Shown: positions 5,929 to 6,426 of the stretch, one piece after another
How positions within the stretch are numbered: position 1 is the first letter of the stretch
How the letters are laid out: each line of letters starts with the position of its first letter
Assembly: GCA_030146725.1 (NCBI GenBank)
Contig: JASLBJ010000155.1
Coordinates: forward strand, 1 to 6,426
Direction of reading: 5' to 3'
Source of the DNA: Sphingomicrobium sp.
GTDB taxonomy: Bacteria > Pseudomonadota > Alphaproteobacteria > Sphingomonadales > Sphingomonadaceae
Length of the DNA stretch: 6,426 nt
Made by a program: the position numbers and the translations under genes
The notes under the pieces: model-generated
What the model saw: only the letters and a program-made list of their open reading frames with translations
Told to the model about the DNA's origin: nothing
The model's database searches: none

Positions 5929-6426
5929 TTGGGGGAAACGATTCTGGTCACCGGCGGTGCCGGTTTCATCGGCCGGGCCGTCACGCGCGAACTGCTCGCC
6001 CGCGGCCGAAAAGTCCGCATCCTCGACAGCCTGATCGAGCAGGTTCACGGCGACGGCGGCCCCCCCGCCGACTTGCCCTCCGAAGCCGAGCTGATCCGCG
6101 GCGACATCCGCAACAAGGACGTGGTCGTCCGTGCCCTGAAGGGCGTGGACGCCGTCATCCACCTCGCCGCGGAAGTCGGCGTCGGCCAGTCGATGTACGC
6201 GGTCGAACGCTATACTTCGGTCAACGACACCGGCTCGGCGGTGCTGTTCGAGGCGCTGATCGACCAGCCGGTGCGCCGCGTCGTGACCGCCTCGTCGATG
6301 AGCATCTACGGCGAAGGCCTCTACCGCGATGCCGACGGCGAACTCGTCCAGAACGCCGAGCGCGGGCCGCGGACGTCGGACGCACAAAGCTGGGATCCGC
6401 TCGACGTGCAGGGCCGCCCGCTTGTC
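5929..6426 (+). CDS. NAD-dependent epimerase/dehydratase (extended SDR), partial
   Basis: The first 166 codons are present; the 3' end is cut by the window. The protein opens directly with a Rossmann fold: ILVTGGAGFIGR (5-16) holds the GxxGxxG nucleotide-binding loop, and Asp33 in RILDS (30-34) fits an NAD-preferring site. GDIRNKD (58-64) and VIHLAAEVG (76-84) are the usual adenine- and nicotinamide-side motifs. SSMSIYGEG (122-130) holds the serine region and the start of the substrate-binding loop; the catalytic YxxxK lies beyond the window. Extended SDRs of this kind act on nucleotide sugars such as UDP-glucose or UDP-glucuronate, as epimerases or dehydratases, in the cytoplasm. The exact reaction cannot be set from this fragment. 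The TTG start is supported by a strong ribosome site. It has its own EcfG-like promoter and probably heads a further set of genes to the right. Confidence 0.9.
   Translation, partial: MGETILVTGGAGFIGRAVTRELLARGRKVRILDSLIEQVHGDGGPPADLPSEAELIRGDIRNKDVVVRALKGVDAVIHLAAEVGVGQSMYAVERYTSVNDTGSAVLFEALIDQPVRRVVTASSMSIYGEGLYRDADGELVQNAERGPRTSDAQSWDPLDVQGRPLV

Noticed and set aside
5770..6387. Minus-strand 205-codon open frame over the epimerase
   Set aside because: The plus strand encodes a clear Rossmann-fold epimerase there; the antisense product has no recognisable motif.

Overview
The window is high-GC DNA with tightly packed genes and short intergenic gaps. It most likely comes from the chromosome of an alphaproteobacterium of the Sphingomonas type. 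That assignment is inferred from base composition, protein flavour and three promoter-like sites of the alphaproteobacterial EcfG (general stress response) kind; there is no rRNA or other direct taxonomic marker.

Layout. (a) 1-174, minus: the N-terminus of an NhaA-type Na+/H+ antiporter, cut by the window edge. (b) 175-376: a non-coding gap holding a long, nearly perfect inverted repeat (276-354) and an extra direct copy of its outer 15 bases (245-259). (c) 377-3302, minus: a three-gene operon read right to left, made of a CmoB-like SAM methyltransferase, a clan-A-type glycoside hydrolase whose barrel halves are in swapped order, and an actinobacterial-type inositol-3-phosphate synthase. Both junctions are 4-base ATGA overlaps. 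(d) 3303-3453: a divergent promoter region with one EcfG-like site on each strand. (e) 3454-5801, plus: a dual-specificity/tyrosine phosphatase followed 2 bases later by a 572-residue protein that looks like a phosphoribosyltransferase-like domain joined to an aminoglycoside-phosphotransferase/kinase-like domain. (f) 5802-5928: an intergenic region with a third EcfG-like promoter and a strong ribosome binding site. (g) 5929 to the window end, plus: an NAD-dependent sugar epimerase/dehydratase, cut by the edge.

How the genes may work together. Ino1 makes myo-inositol 3-phosphate from glucose 6-phosphate. The methyltransferase, glycoside hydrolase-like protein and nucleotide-sugar epimerase are the kind of enzymes that build or trim a glycoconjugate. 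The phosphatase and the PRTase/kinase-like protein add phosphate or phosphoribosyl chemistry. The tight coupling and the shared promoter type suggest one stress-induced pathway producing an inositol- or sugar-containing metabolite or surface glycan. The product cannot be read from the sequence. The cassette probably continues to the right of the window.

Most striking observations: the three EcfG-like promoters, the circularly permuted TIM-barrel hydrolase, and the PRTase-kinase fusion.
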